In this document: one piece after another, positions 10,961 to 22,212 of the stretch | How the letters are laid out: every line of letters begins with the position of its first letter | Numbering within the stretch: the stretch's first letter is position 1 | Origin: Todiramphus chloris collaris | Lineage: Eukaryota; Chordata; Aves; Coraciiformes; Alcedinidae | NCBI GenBank assembly: GCA_025345505.1 | Contig: JANVCC010000021.1 | Location: 27,459,208-27,523,207 of the forward strand | Direction: 5' to 3' | Length of the DNA: 64,000 nt | The notes under the pieces: model-generated | Database searches by the model: none | What the model was told of the DNA's origin: nothing | Seen by the model: only the letters and a program-made list of their open reading frames with translations | Position numbers and translations under genes: made by a program

Positions 10961-13627
10961 TAAAAGTTAATAAGGCACAGACAATTAACCAGTCAACACT
11001 GGGGCCTGCTAATCTTGGTCCTTACAAAGCAGCTTTCTGTAATCACATGGTGCTACATTAGTTCATTGTTTCACCCAAACAGCCTAGTTAGGCAGCTTCA
11101 GGACCACCCAGTCATTCGGGGTGGAACTCAACCTTTGTAGGTTTTTGCCACAGCCCCCTCCTTAACCTATGCCAGACGTTGCAGGTGACTGAGAGTGCAG
11201 CAGTTGTACCCCAAATGCCCCGTGTCCCTCAGCCTGAGGCACGCTGGAAGAGCTGCGCTGTCACACCCCCTGCTCTCACTCCTGAGGTCTAGTAGTGATG
11301 GACTTCTGCTACTGAGCATTCCTGGCAGCAGGCTCTTCACTGGGTGTACCTACACAGACACAACCAAATACAGAACAACAAAATGATTACAATCAACAGC
11401 ACAGCAATTAGGTGCAACCGGTCATTGCAAGTCATTGATAACCACCCAAAGATGTTTCCCAACAGCTAGCCAGTGAGTCTTCCCAGGTAATGGCCACCTC
11501 CACAGTCTGCTGGGATTCAGAAGGCACCTGAGATGATGCTCTGTGCTCTTGTCACGAGGTTTTGTGTAGGCTGGCTGCTGCTACTTGAAATTCAGTCACT
11601 TTAGATGCAACAGTTTTTTCCCATATCATACCTCATGGGAGGTTCGGCCACTGAAACCTTAAACCGCACTTGAGGCATCGCTTTGGGTTAGCCGCAGAGC
11701 AGCACGGGCAGTGCCATCTGCTATCACCATCACAGCACTGCTTCCACGCTCCCCCTCCTTTCCATGGCCTGATGGAATAACCATTCACACTCTCCTCCCT
11801 GGGTACTGGTGTCATAGCTGATAGACACAAAGTGCCACTACCTTCCATTGGTCACTACTTGCATTTTTTCTTCTAGCTAGAGCCCATCACCTGTCTCCAA
11901 AGTCCAACTGGACAATAAACAAGGCTCTATAAGATAGACAATATGAGAAACGTAGCATCCATGGGTGAGTTACTTACAGCTCCAGTTTGTTCTGACATCA
12001 ATAAAGTCACCAACACAAGGCTGTGCTCATGGACTTCCTCAATTACACATGGCAGGAGCCCCATCGGGCAGGGATGGCAAAGGTGCAGGTAGCCCCCGAG
12101 CTCCTGGCTCTGCCTGCAGCCCATCACTGCTCCACCTGAGGTCACAGGAAAGCACACTGCCCCCACTGAGGGTCAACGGCAGCTGTGGCCTTCAGTCAAA
12201 CTGCTCCCTTTTTGTGCCAATCCCCTACACAGCCACCTGTGTGTAGCTTGCTTTCTAGTGCTGTAAGCTATTTGCATGAGAAACACTCCTTGGTATGGGA
12301 GGAACTCCCTGCTTGGGGGTGGGCCAGGTGATTTCAGCATCGTTAGCCCATGTTAGCTCTCAGCTAGTATTTCCTTCTGTTCATTCAGTAATATTCCTTT
12401 CCTGAGACAGTATCATGTGGCTTTGTGTACATCTTCCCCTTTATCCTTTTTATCCTTTATCCTTTATCCTTTCTGCTCAGTCAGCTGCCCTGGAATTCAC
12501 CCAGACACGTTACTAGGTCTCTCCTATGCCATCCACTCCAGCTGAGCATAAGAAGAGGAGTGGGTGGCATTAAACACACTGGCACAGACAGAGAGTGCAC
12601 ATTCCACTGTGGCCAAGAGTGCAGCAGCTTCACATCACTCAGAGCTGTACCAACTCGGAACACTCAGCGAGTCAGGCAGTTTGGTATCATGGGCAGGGTA
12701 GAAGTCCACAGCAGTAATTTTGCCATCCTAATGCTGATTCCTAACAAGACATAGAAATTTGACTGGTGAACCTAAACAACCCTCTAAAAGCATTTGCCCG
12801 GAGGCAGGTCGTACCAGTGGACTCTGTCAAGAAGCAGTAATAGGAACAGGGAGTTCCCGAGTGCAGAATAAATACAGCTTACCCAAATAGATTCTGCTGC
12901 AATACACATCGTGTAAGACGATACACTGCATCTGCATCCACCTCTGTCCCCGTTTGCCCTGATACAAACAGGATTTGAGCAAAACCATCCCAGTTCAACA
13001 CATTGTTACTCACAAGACTATTTTCTCTACCTCTGCACCTTTGGGGTTTCCATACTCCCTGTGCAATATCATGTGTCCTGGGTCCATAAACCTTTATTTC
13101 CCTCCTGAGGGGCACAACTACACACCTCCCACCAGCCAAAGGCTACATTCTGGCAAAGCTCCTAGCGCCTGCTGACTGAATTTGACGTCTCCCATGAATA
13201 GGTGAATATTGGCAGGACATCGGAGCTGTTCTTCCAGCACACTCATACATTCAAGGAATTGAGTTATCCCTGGGTTTTGACCCCAGTGCTAGGATACAGA
13301 AGTTAGAAACAAGGTCCTGAACTCATATTTGAAAACCAGTATTAGGCTGCCCATGTAGGAGACATTTGGCATGCTATGTAAGTTACCCTCCTTGGTACCA
13401 AGGCCAATCCTAATACAAATGTCAGCCCCCTCTTTAGCAATAAACCTGTCTGGATTCTAACTATACTGCTGCTAACTTGCTGATCAGGTTAACTCCTCAC
13501 CCCCTGGCAGAAACAGCTGAAGCTATCTGCAGGGACACGTACATAACACAGAGAAAATCCCTGCAAACCAAAAAGCTCCTCTACCAGGATGTTGTCAGAG
13601 CAGCCAATCACTGAGAGGGTGCTACCT
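10961..13627. other. C-rich block between the direct repeats; possible decayed LTR element, identity unknown
   Basis: Its composition (C-rich, with more CG dinucleotides than its A/T-rich flanks) differs from both sides, which suggests inserted DNA. Only short interrupted open frames are present, mainly on the minus strand. I recognise no gag, protease, polymerase or envelope motif. A CCTTTAT-type short repeat lies at 12436-12474. Confidence 0.35.
12436..12474. repeat. Short tandem repeat, CCTTTAT type
   Basis: About five imperfect units of CCTTTAT or CCTTTTTAT in a row. Confidence 0.8.
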
Positions 13628-13890
13628 CTTTTCAGCACCATGTCAGCTGGGGACCCATGACCCCAGTCATGGAAACATTCCATTGTTGTCTGCACTGCTG
13701 TTTGCACAGTTCAGCACGTTCTGCCCGCTTGTACAGAACTCCCAGCCAAAGCTAAGCCAAGATCCTTCTGCATCAGAGATGCTGCAGCAAACAGCAACTT
13801 TTACTATGTTACCTTACAAAATATAGTAGAGTGATACAATAGTTTTCACAAATGAAGAAACCATCTGAGCCATTCATCTGTGAAGAAGCA
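13628..13890. repeat. Right copy of a diverged direct repeat, possible old LTR
   Basis: Partner of 10751-10960 in the same orientation, with several small insertions and deletions. Consistent with the paired LTRs of an old element or with a local duplication. Confidence 0.4.
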
Positions 13891-16800
13891 CTGTAGACTC
13901 TAGAGACAGAAATAATGTTTAGACAGTGAGTTTTAAAGCCATTATCTCCAGCTTTTACTGAAGTATGAGCAATAGTATCAAGTATTCAGCCTGTTGCAGG
14001 CAACACTCTGTCCTGCCGTCACTCGTCCTTAGTTCCATCTTTTTATTCTTCTGTGGCCATGAGGCCTTAAGTTAATGAACCCCTGTTCTATGAGGTCCTG
14101 TTTGTGATAGATAATATATACTTATTTTATCAGTCCCTAATGATACCTATTGCTGGAAAACCATCACTTCGTTTGGTCTTCTTAAAATAGTAAGTTCTGT
14201 TTTCCTCTGTTTTTCTTTCTCAGCACAGTCTGCTGAGGAGTAAGATTGTCACAGACACCCTAGAACAAGTCCTTCAGCCACTGACTCATCACACTAATCT
14301 CCCCATATTTTTCACAGCTTGTGTTTTCATTAAATTGGAGTGGGCTACTTGTTCCTTGCAAGCCTCATAGCTGGATCTGGTCTATTTTACTGTTACTCAA
14401 CTCCTCCAAACTGATGCTATTATTTTCCTGCCTGCGTTTTTTCTTCCTAGACAGATGCAAGCCAGGCTCATCAGGGTTGAGTACAGATGCTGTATAACTG
14501 CTTCAGAGCTACCTGAATATAGCCAGAAAATCAGCACAGATGAGACTTTCAGTGCTAAAAGCTGTAGTAGTTACAATCGAGACCTTATCGTTGCAACATT
14601 GCTGCAGGCTTCACCAGGCAGGCAGCCTGTCAGTCAAAAGAGGAAAGGGTGTGTACCTGTACACACCTCAGCATGATGTGGTGACATCTCCTGTTAAATG
14701 CGAGGCTCTTACCAGCTACACAATTCTCTTGGCTTTTATGGAAGGGCATCTGTGGGCTGCTCCTCATCTTCGTATGATCATAGTGAGGGCTGCTTCAAAT
14801 CTCTGCTGTGAGCGACCTTCCAACCAGAAAGTCTGACACTTCAGATAGTTTCTCCTTCTCTTATGGAAAACGAAAAAAAATACAGGGTAGTTTCCTCAAT
14901 AGTCTTCTTTCTGCATACCAGGGTTCAGTACAGGCCTCTGGACTTTTTCTGGTGCTATTAAAAGTGCACACAAAAATAATTTCATCTTTATCATTTAAAA
15001 TATTCCTCTCTCCAAAAGTCATCTGCTGTTAGTTAAGCTGTAAGGCAGACAAACTACCTAATGAAGACTTTCAGGTTACTAACTAAAGCCTCAAGGTGCC
15101 CTGCTGGGAACACCACAGCTCTTTCACAGACCAGACTTCTGAATGTTGTCTTTGGACTTTTGCTGCCTGGACATTTCTAGACTTGCTGCCACCTCCTTCA
15201 GCTCCTCCTACCTCAGAGTCCACGAGCTCTACAAACAGCATAGCTTTGCCTACCAGCTAATACAGAGCCAGCTGGGGGGGTGGGGAGGGGGGTGTTGCTC
15301 ACCAGGTGCCAGGAAAGGGTGCCCACACCACCAGCTGCACGTAGGTTTTCTTTTATTCAATTTTAGTAAAGTCCCCAGTTCTCATGCTTTGCCAACTAAC
15401 ACCACAGACCTTCTTGAAAGTGCCCTGCACCATGTCCAGGGCCTGATTTGGCTCCATGTATGGAGCTGCAGCTCCCTTCTTGCTGACGTTGGCTGATATG
15501 CCCCATCTAGTGCAATGCAGAGAGCTCCTTCTGCACTTGTGCTCTTCTCCTACACCTAGATGTCTAAAACACGCACAAGCAATTACAACAAAGCAAATAA
15601 GGGCACAGGCATCGAAGCAAACTTTGCTTACTCCAAATACCAGACAGCAAAACAGAACTGCAAGGCACTGCAATAAGTCTCTACCACTAAGTCAATGTAT
15701 CTAAACTGAGATAATGCATTTAGGGGTTTTAAAACAATGTTAACTCAAATTAAGGAAATTGCAGCCTTTGCTACATCTCCTGAGACTTCTACACAGACCC
15801 AGAAAGGATTGGGGTTTTTTTTTTCCACAAGACATTCCTTTTTTTTTCTGCAGACACCAGAATTTCATCAGAGCATTAATCTTGGTAAAAAGATATTTCT
15901 ACTGACTGTGCATGACATGGAGTAGTCACATCACATAATCAGCATAACGCTGCTTGAAAACAATAAGGGAGGACAACAGAAGCACCAGCTGCTTATTTCA
16001 CATTCATTGATATGTAATAGAACCTTCTCCCCAGGCCTGGGTCAACACCTTGCAGTCAGAGTTCACCTTCCTCTCCCACATCTCCAGCAGCTTTAAAGTT
16101 ATAGCCCTGCAAATATAACTTGTCAGTACCAGAAACTGTAATTGAGGGCTGTTATCTTCCCACCTTTAGAGAACTAGACACTTAAGAACAGAACATGGCA
16201 CTCAAAAGATTTCCAAACAGCAAGAATGGAAGGCATAAGTCACACAGTCACATGCTGCCATTACGTGCTATCACAAGAATGTCTGAGGTGCTCATTAATC
16301 TGCTCATGAGGTGATAATCCACCTCTTATCTCCAGATTTTTGTTGCGTTTCCTGAAACGCTGAAGTCTGACTGTAGATTTATAAATACACACAGAACTAC
16401 AATGACTGAGCTGTAGTAAATGCTTTGACATTTTGGAGCAAGAGAGATTATTCTCTCATAGAAATTCAAAGTGTAAATGAACATTCCTGTTTCTATGTAA
16501 GTAATTTTTTTTCCCCACAAATAATCTGAAGCAACTAGGTTTAGAACTGAAAAAAAAAAACAAAAAAAAAACCCCACCAAAAAACCCAAACCAAAACAAA
16601 AAAACCCAAACAAACCGCAAAAAAAACCCCACAAAGTTTCTTTTTAAACTAACCTTATGCATGGAAGAAAATGCTGCTGAAGAGGTTTTTTTAATATATA
16701 AACTGCCTCTCAAAGACCTTGGGAATGGTGACGTTTGAGAGATCAATGGGGAACTGTTACCCTGTTTCAAATCCATGTCAAGATTGGGCATTGGATCACA

Positions 16801-17250
16801 TCTGGCTGTTTCCAAGACACTTTCATGATGACCGACTAGCCTGAAATTAAAAATGCAAGCTATTTATAACAGCTTGCAACAAATAAATATGAAGTTTGGA
16901 GAATCTCGAAGTTGAGTCACGTACGGGACGGAGAAAGGAGCTGTATGTAAGGCACGAGGTGCGCAGGGAACACCTCAGAAGGCCTTTGCTACCCAAGGGA
17001 ACTGCCATCACACATCACTTTCATCTCCTTTCCCTGGCAATATCCCAAGCACTGAATCTCTACCAGGCAGCATTTCTTGTTTGCTTTCTCCATTAGACGT
17101 ATTCCTAAGGCTAGCCTGACGTGGGGCTCTTTCCAGTTACTGAGAGAATCGGCTGTGTGAGAAGACCCAGCCCCTCTGCCGCTATTAGTCCCAGGGTATC
17201 TTTTTAGACACACTTCACTCCTCCCTTTCCTGGCTGCCGAGCACCTGACC
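13891..17250. other. Intergenic region upstream of FBXL3, no gene seen
   Basis: Ordinary A/T-rich DNA apart from an A/C-rich low-complexity tract at 16550-16634 and a short G run near 15274. Open frames are short and without motifs. Confidence 0.55.
16550..16634. repeat. A/C-rich low-complexity tract
   Basis: Long A runs broken by CCC and CC, such as AAAAACCCAAACAAACC. The minus strand is therefore T/G-rich. Confidence 0.85.
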
Positions 17251-17514
17251 GGGACGCCTCCAGACAGCCCGGGCCTTACCACCCTAGAGTGCAGTAGCCA
17301 GGCGAAGCCACGGCGGCCCGGTGAGGCGGCGGTTAGCGCCGAGCCGAGACAGGGAAGAGGAGGCGGGAGGCGAGCGGGCTGTGCGGCTGTGCCCCTCAGC
17401 GGACAGGGCGCTGCCCACCGCGCTGTACCGGCCGCGGGGCAGCCGCTGAGGGCACCGCCGGCCCGCCAAAGTCCCGCTCGCGCCGCCTCCCGCTCGCGAG
17501 GGTGCGCGTGTGTG

Positions 17515-17516
<2 letters not shown>

Positions 17517-17552
<36 letters not shown>
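17517..17552 (+). repeat. Run of 36 G in the FBXL3 promoter
   Basis: Uninterrupted G36, then A, then GGGG. Its exact length may be unreliable in an assembly. It could form G-quadruplexes. Confidence 0.9.
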
Positions 17553-17553
<1 letters not shown>

Positions 17554-17861
17554 GGGGCCGCCACGCAGCCCGCCCGCCGCCATTTTGGCTGGTGTGCGTC
17601 GCTTCCGCCCCTGGGAAGTAAACAGAGAGGGAGGGAGGAAAGCAGCGACACGGGTTGGGATAGGTGAAAGAGGCACTAGAGTCGGCTTCGGTGGAGGGGG
17701 CTGATGTGGTCGGAGCGGAGACGGCAGCGCGGCCCGAGTCCCGGTTAATGCGAAGCGCAGCGGGGAGCCGCCAGGTGAAGGGGCTGGAAGGGGGCGGGCG
17801 GCGGCGGCGGCACAGCAGGACCTCTCTCTGGGCTCCGGCTGCGCTGCTGGGGGAGAGAGAA

Positions 17862-17880
17862 GGGGGGGGGGGGGGGGGGG
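17862..17880 (+). repeat. Run of 19 G in FBXL3 exon 1 or promoter
   Basis: Uninterrupted G19, preceded by GGGGGAGAGAGAA. If exon 1 ends at 17953, this run is in the 5'UTR of the mRNA. Confidence 0.9.
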
Positions 17881-20800
17881 CAGGGCTTGGGCCCCCGGAG
17901 CGCTCTGTCAGAGCCCCGCGGCTGGGGCTGGGCCAGAAGGAGCCTCCCAGGAGGTGAGGCTTCCCCCGGAGTAACGGGGCTTAAATCTTAGACCTTGGTG
18001 TTTATCGGGCGTCTCTGCCTCGGCAGCTTTCTCCTAATAGCAGTCAGGAATTGTAAACCCCTCATCGTTTCCCGGAGAGCTAGTTAGTTGTTCGCGGAGA
18101 TTAGGTTTGTGTCTGGGCCGCCCCCTCTCTTACTCCGGTCCCCCCGTTAGCGCTCTCCATTTGTGTCTAGAACAGCCTTCTTTCAGGTGTCAGACGACAC
18201 AGCGGGCACAGTTAGGCTGGTTCATGGGAAAGTGCTACCAGCGGGGTATAAACAGCCGTACACAGTTTGGTTTTTTTTTTTTTTTTTAAACGGCCATTGT
18301 GTTCTGTCTGCACCTTACTCAGCAATAAAAACAATGTTAAGCATGTGCTTTGCTCCTCCTCCTCCTCCTGTTTGGTGACTGAACTCTGTGATCATGGTTG
18401 AACGTGACTGTACTGCAAGCAAGATAGTGTGGGTTGAGCCTGGATGTGGAGTTCAGAACATTGAGTTCAGAAGCAAGTTGTTAAAATAGGTTGAGAAATT
18501 TAAGTGGAACATCTTGAGGAGTCAGGCATCCTGATTTTGCTCACCCAGTGCTACCAGGACTGAAAGATACCTTTGTTGTTTTGGGCTGTGTTTGGGTTTT
18601 TTCTTTGTTTTGTTTTGTTCTGTTGTTTTGGTTTTTTTTTCCCCCCCTCTTTTCTGTCAAGATCTTAGATTTTTAAAGCAAACTGGATTGTAGCAGCAAT
18701 TTGGAAAAACTGATCAGTGCTGCGTGTCTTAAGTATGACAGAGAAAGGCAAAAGCAAGATTAATGGTTCAAGAGTTGTAAGAAGTGATAAGCAGTCATTG
18801 TCTGAAGAGTAGGTTGTGCCTATACAGTGATATGCTAGCGTGCAATTTGGCATCAGTGTCTTCAGTCTTGAAAAGTTCTCTCTCTTGGCCTTGGATTTAA
18901 AATGGTTAGATCTGTAGACCGTCAGGTACTTAAAGTTAACTGAACTACCTAATCGCATTTGCCTGTTCCTATATGAAGCTTGCAGAAAGGTTTACTCTTT
19001 TTAAGTAGCCTTTTTATTTATTTATTTTTATAAATAAGTTTTAGATGACTGCAAACTTCTGTAGGTAAATATACTTCCTTTCAATTTCGTATTTGTTTCA
19101 CTGTTAAGAGCTTGAAAGCAGTTATAGTTTTAAAAAGCTGTTCTAATGCTTTAAGCCCAGAAACAAGCTCACAAAAATTATTTGAACAAGTTAATTAGAA
19201 ATTAGATGACAAAATAGCCATCAGATACTTACAGCCGTACTTTTTAATCTTGATCTTAGACTTCTCTTCTTTTTGAGAAAGCTCCACAAGTAAATACTTT
19301 TGAAAAGTTATTATTACAGTTCAGGCCATGGCACTTCCATAGCATCTTATTTTCTGCGACCTGAAATTCATCATCCATATAGCTCTGCTGGTGGCCATAT
19401 TGTCTCCTCTTCACTGTCTGTGTATAAAAACTCGGGGTAGTATCCTACAACTGCAAGAGTAGGTTTTGATCTGTATCAGGCATATATTATCTACTTGGAA
19501 CTCATAGCAGTTAGCTCAGAGGTGCAACTTCTAGGCTGGCTGTTGATGACCTGCTCTGCTTTGATCAGCCATGTCTCGGGTTATTTTCCATCTGAAAAAT
19601 GCATACAGTTTTGTGAATGGCATCTCAGTTCTGGTCTCTTCTGAAAGGGGGGTGGTAGGTTGTGTCAGGTGTGGTCTGTCTTTGGATATAGCATAGTAAA
19701 TATGTATGTTATTAATAAATGTGCTGTACATGTGAACCAGTTCTGCTGTAGGTGCACAGTAGCCCTTGGAATGTGGTAAGGGAGAAAATCCAGAACTTAA
19801 CCCTTCAATGCAGTGATAAAAGCCTACCTAACTAGAAAATTTATTTGTATGTATTACCATACTAACAAAAGATGAAGTAGTATTTCTGTAGAGGAAGACT
19901 TGGAGAGACAAGTCCATCAGTTACCTTGTGTAGTTTTTTGCAGACAAATGAGGTGGCTTTGGAAAAGACTTAAAGACATCAAACGTTTTATGCCAAATTT
20001 GGGAAGTGAATAGCTTGCATGATGTAATTGTTCACTATAACCTAGTTGTAGTTGTTTGGAATATCTGCTTAGCATAAGGTTTAAAGGAATATTACATTTC
20101 AAACGAGATTATTACGAGTAGCATTCCTGGACTGTCCTTAGCGGTTATCTCAAACACAAACATGTCAGGTTTGCTGTGGATTTGCTAATCTAATTCCTGA
20201 TTAGTTCTTAATTATTCAGTTTCCACAGCTGCAAAATCCAGTTTCTTCATCTTTTTGTTAGTTGCAGAGGGTTTCAGGTCACTATTCAGTTTTCTTGCTT
20301 TTCTTTGTACCAGTGAAGTTAGTTGCTCAGCAACAGAATTCTCTCTGGGGTGGAAAGCTTGTTTCTGCACAGGCATCGTGTTTGGCATAGTGTCATAGAC
20401 ACGAATCACAGTAAGTAGTTTTCAGGAAGCAAGCAGAGATTTTTGCCCAATAGTATTTTCATTTTATGATTGCCCCCGAGTGCTACTGGGATTAAAAAAA
20501 TGCAAGTTGTAAAAAATCAAGAGACAAGTTTTGTTCATCAGTTCTTCATGACAGTGTGTTCAAGTTTGTTTATATCATTTCACGACTAGCTTCAGACCTT
20601 AAGTGATAGCTTGCTTTGTCATGTGAGTTGGTAGGATTAAAGTATTTTAAAGATAGGTAAGGAGGTGCTGGCCTTGAGAAAATAATCTGTGATGCATCGG
20701 ATGATAAACAGGATAATTTTTCATTTGTTTATCTAGTGTATTATGCTTTAACTTTCCCTGCTGTGTACTACAACTAAGAAAACTAATTGTCCAAGTCCCA

Positions 20801-21848
20801 GATGGACTGGGCATATGATAATCTTGCAGGTGTAATTGTACTTGAATGTTAAACTAGAATGATTTTGCTGTGTATGAAGTCCCAAGTTTATCTTGTAAAA
20901 ACACCCCCCATGATTTATATATATCAAGCCAGGTTCTCTTAACATTTTAGAGACTAGAATTGAGTGTATTGTAGTTTAGTGTGAAGTCTCATTCTTAGTC
21001 CTTTAGGACATGATGTGCATTGTGTTGAGGCTTTTAAAAGCAAATGATTGGATGCTAAGTTCAATTGTAAGCTGGAATGTGCAAAAGAACAACTTTGGTC
21101 AAAAACCCAATGCTGAATATATTTCAGATGTAGTATCTATTTACTAGTAAGTTGGAAAAACGAGAGCACAACAATGTTCTTAAGTATATTTTTAAGGATA
21201 CTGATTTAAAACAGATGCATGTTGAAGTAACCTTTTTAAAAAATAAATAAGAAAATAAAGATTCTTTCTGTCTAGGAATAAAAACTATTTGGGCAGATAT
21301 AACACCTGCGAGATGTAACACCTGCAAACATGCATATGCTCATTTTCTTGCTTGCTTTTTGCCTTCCACAGTTTGAAATGTTGGTTTTGGTAAATAGGAA
21401 CTTTGGTATGTAGGGCAAAAAAGAGTTAAAATAAAAATAGGACCAGAGCAGCAATATGAATCTTGGTGATAAAAGAGTTCAGAAGTGTATCTTTCCATTA
21501 GTAGGAAAGTAGAGTGATAATCAACAAAGCAATAAATCAAATTAGATTCAAAGCTCTCAAACACAGAAGTGAAACAGCGTGAGGTGTGTGACTTAGAAAT
21601 AGATGGGCGCTGTTAATGATTAAAGAAGTAATATTAAAGATACCTGTTTAGTTGGTAGTGTTATCTTCAGAGTACCACTTCAAACTCATTGTTACTTGGC
21701 TGTTTTTTCCTTTGGGGGATGGACCCTGCAAAAACGTGGTTACAGAAAACTTGCATTTTTCCCTCCCACAGTTTTCTATTAATACTGTTCTTTTCAGGCC
21801 TCTTACATTTACAAAATACATAGATAACTTTGCAAATTGTTTTTTCAG

Positions 21849-22212
21849 AATGAAACGAGGAAGGAAAACTAATGAGGCCAACAGTAGTTCATCTGAAGAG
21901 ACAACAGAGAAAGAATCCAAGAGACACAAGGTGATAGACAAGAACGCCATAGTTGTGCAGAGTCCTGACTGGGCAAACCTGCTTCAAGACATTATCCTGC
22001 AGGTGTTTCAGTACTTGCCCCTTCTGGATCGTGCTCATGCGTCGCAGGTCTGCCGGAGCTGGAACCAAGTGTTTCACATGCCTGATCTCTGGAGGTGTTT
22101 TGAGTTTGAACTGAATCAACCAGCTACGTCTTACTTGAGGGCTACACACCCTGAACTAATCAAGCAAATAATAAAGAGGCATTCCAATCACCTGCAATAT
22201 GTAAGCTTCAAG
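21849..22212 (+). CDS. FBXL3: FBXL3 first coding exon: N-terminus and F-box
   Basis: The acceptor TTTTTTCAG ends at 21848; one 5'UTR base precedes ATG at 21850. It encodes 121 residues, [10 protein letters not shown] to LQYVSFK. The start is fixed by match to the family N-terminus (MKRG) and by the absence of family similarity in the intron upstream. Confidence 0.95.

Larger units (their letters stand above)
17270..17960 (+). promoter_or_regulatory. FBXL3: CpG-island promoter and non-coding first exon of FBXL3
   Basis: GC-rich stretch with many CG dinucleotides. The FBXL3 start codon sits one base after a splice acceptor at 21848, so a non-coding exon must lie upstream. Plausible donors are CCAG/GTGAAG at 17774 and GGAG/GTGAGG at 17953. 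The transcription start is inferred to lie around 17.6-17.8 kb. Two long G runs are embedded in the island. Confidence 0.75.

Noticed and set aside
10557-13139. Minus-strand open frames in the C-rich block as retroviral proteins
   Set aside because: The frames are short and interrupted and show no catalytic or structural retroviral motif, so no product is assigned.
16989-17651. 220-codon minus-strand open frame with a polyproline run
   Set aside because: It arises from the G36 run and CpG-island composition of the FBXL3 promoter; no domain or plausible exon structure is seen.
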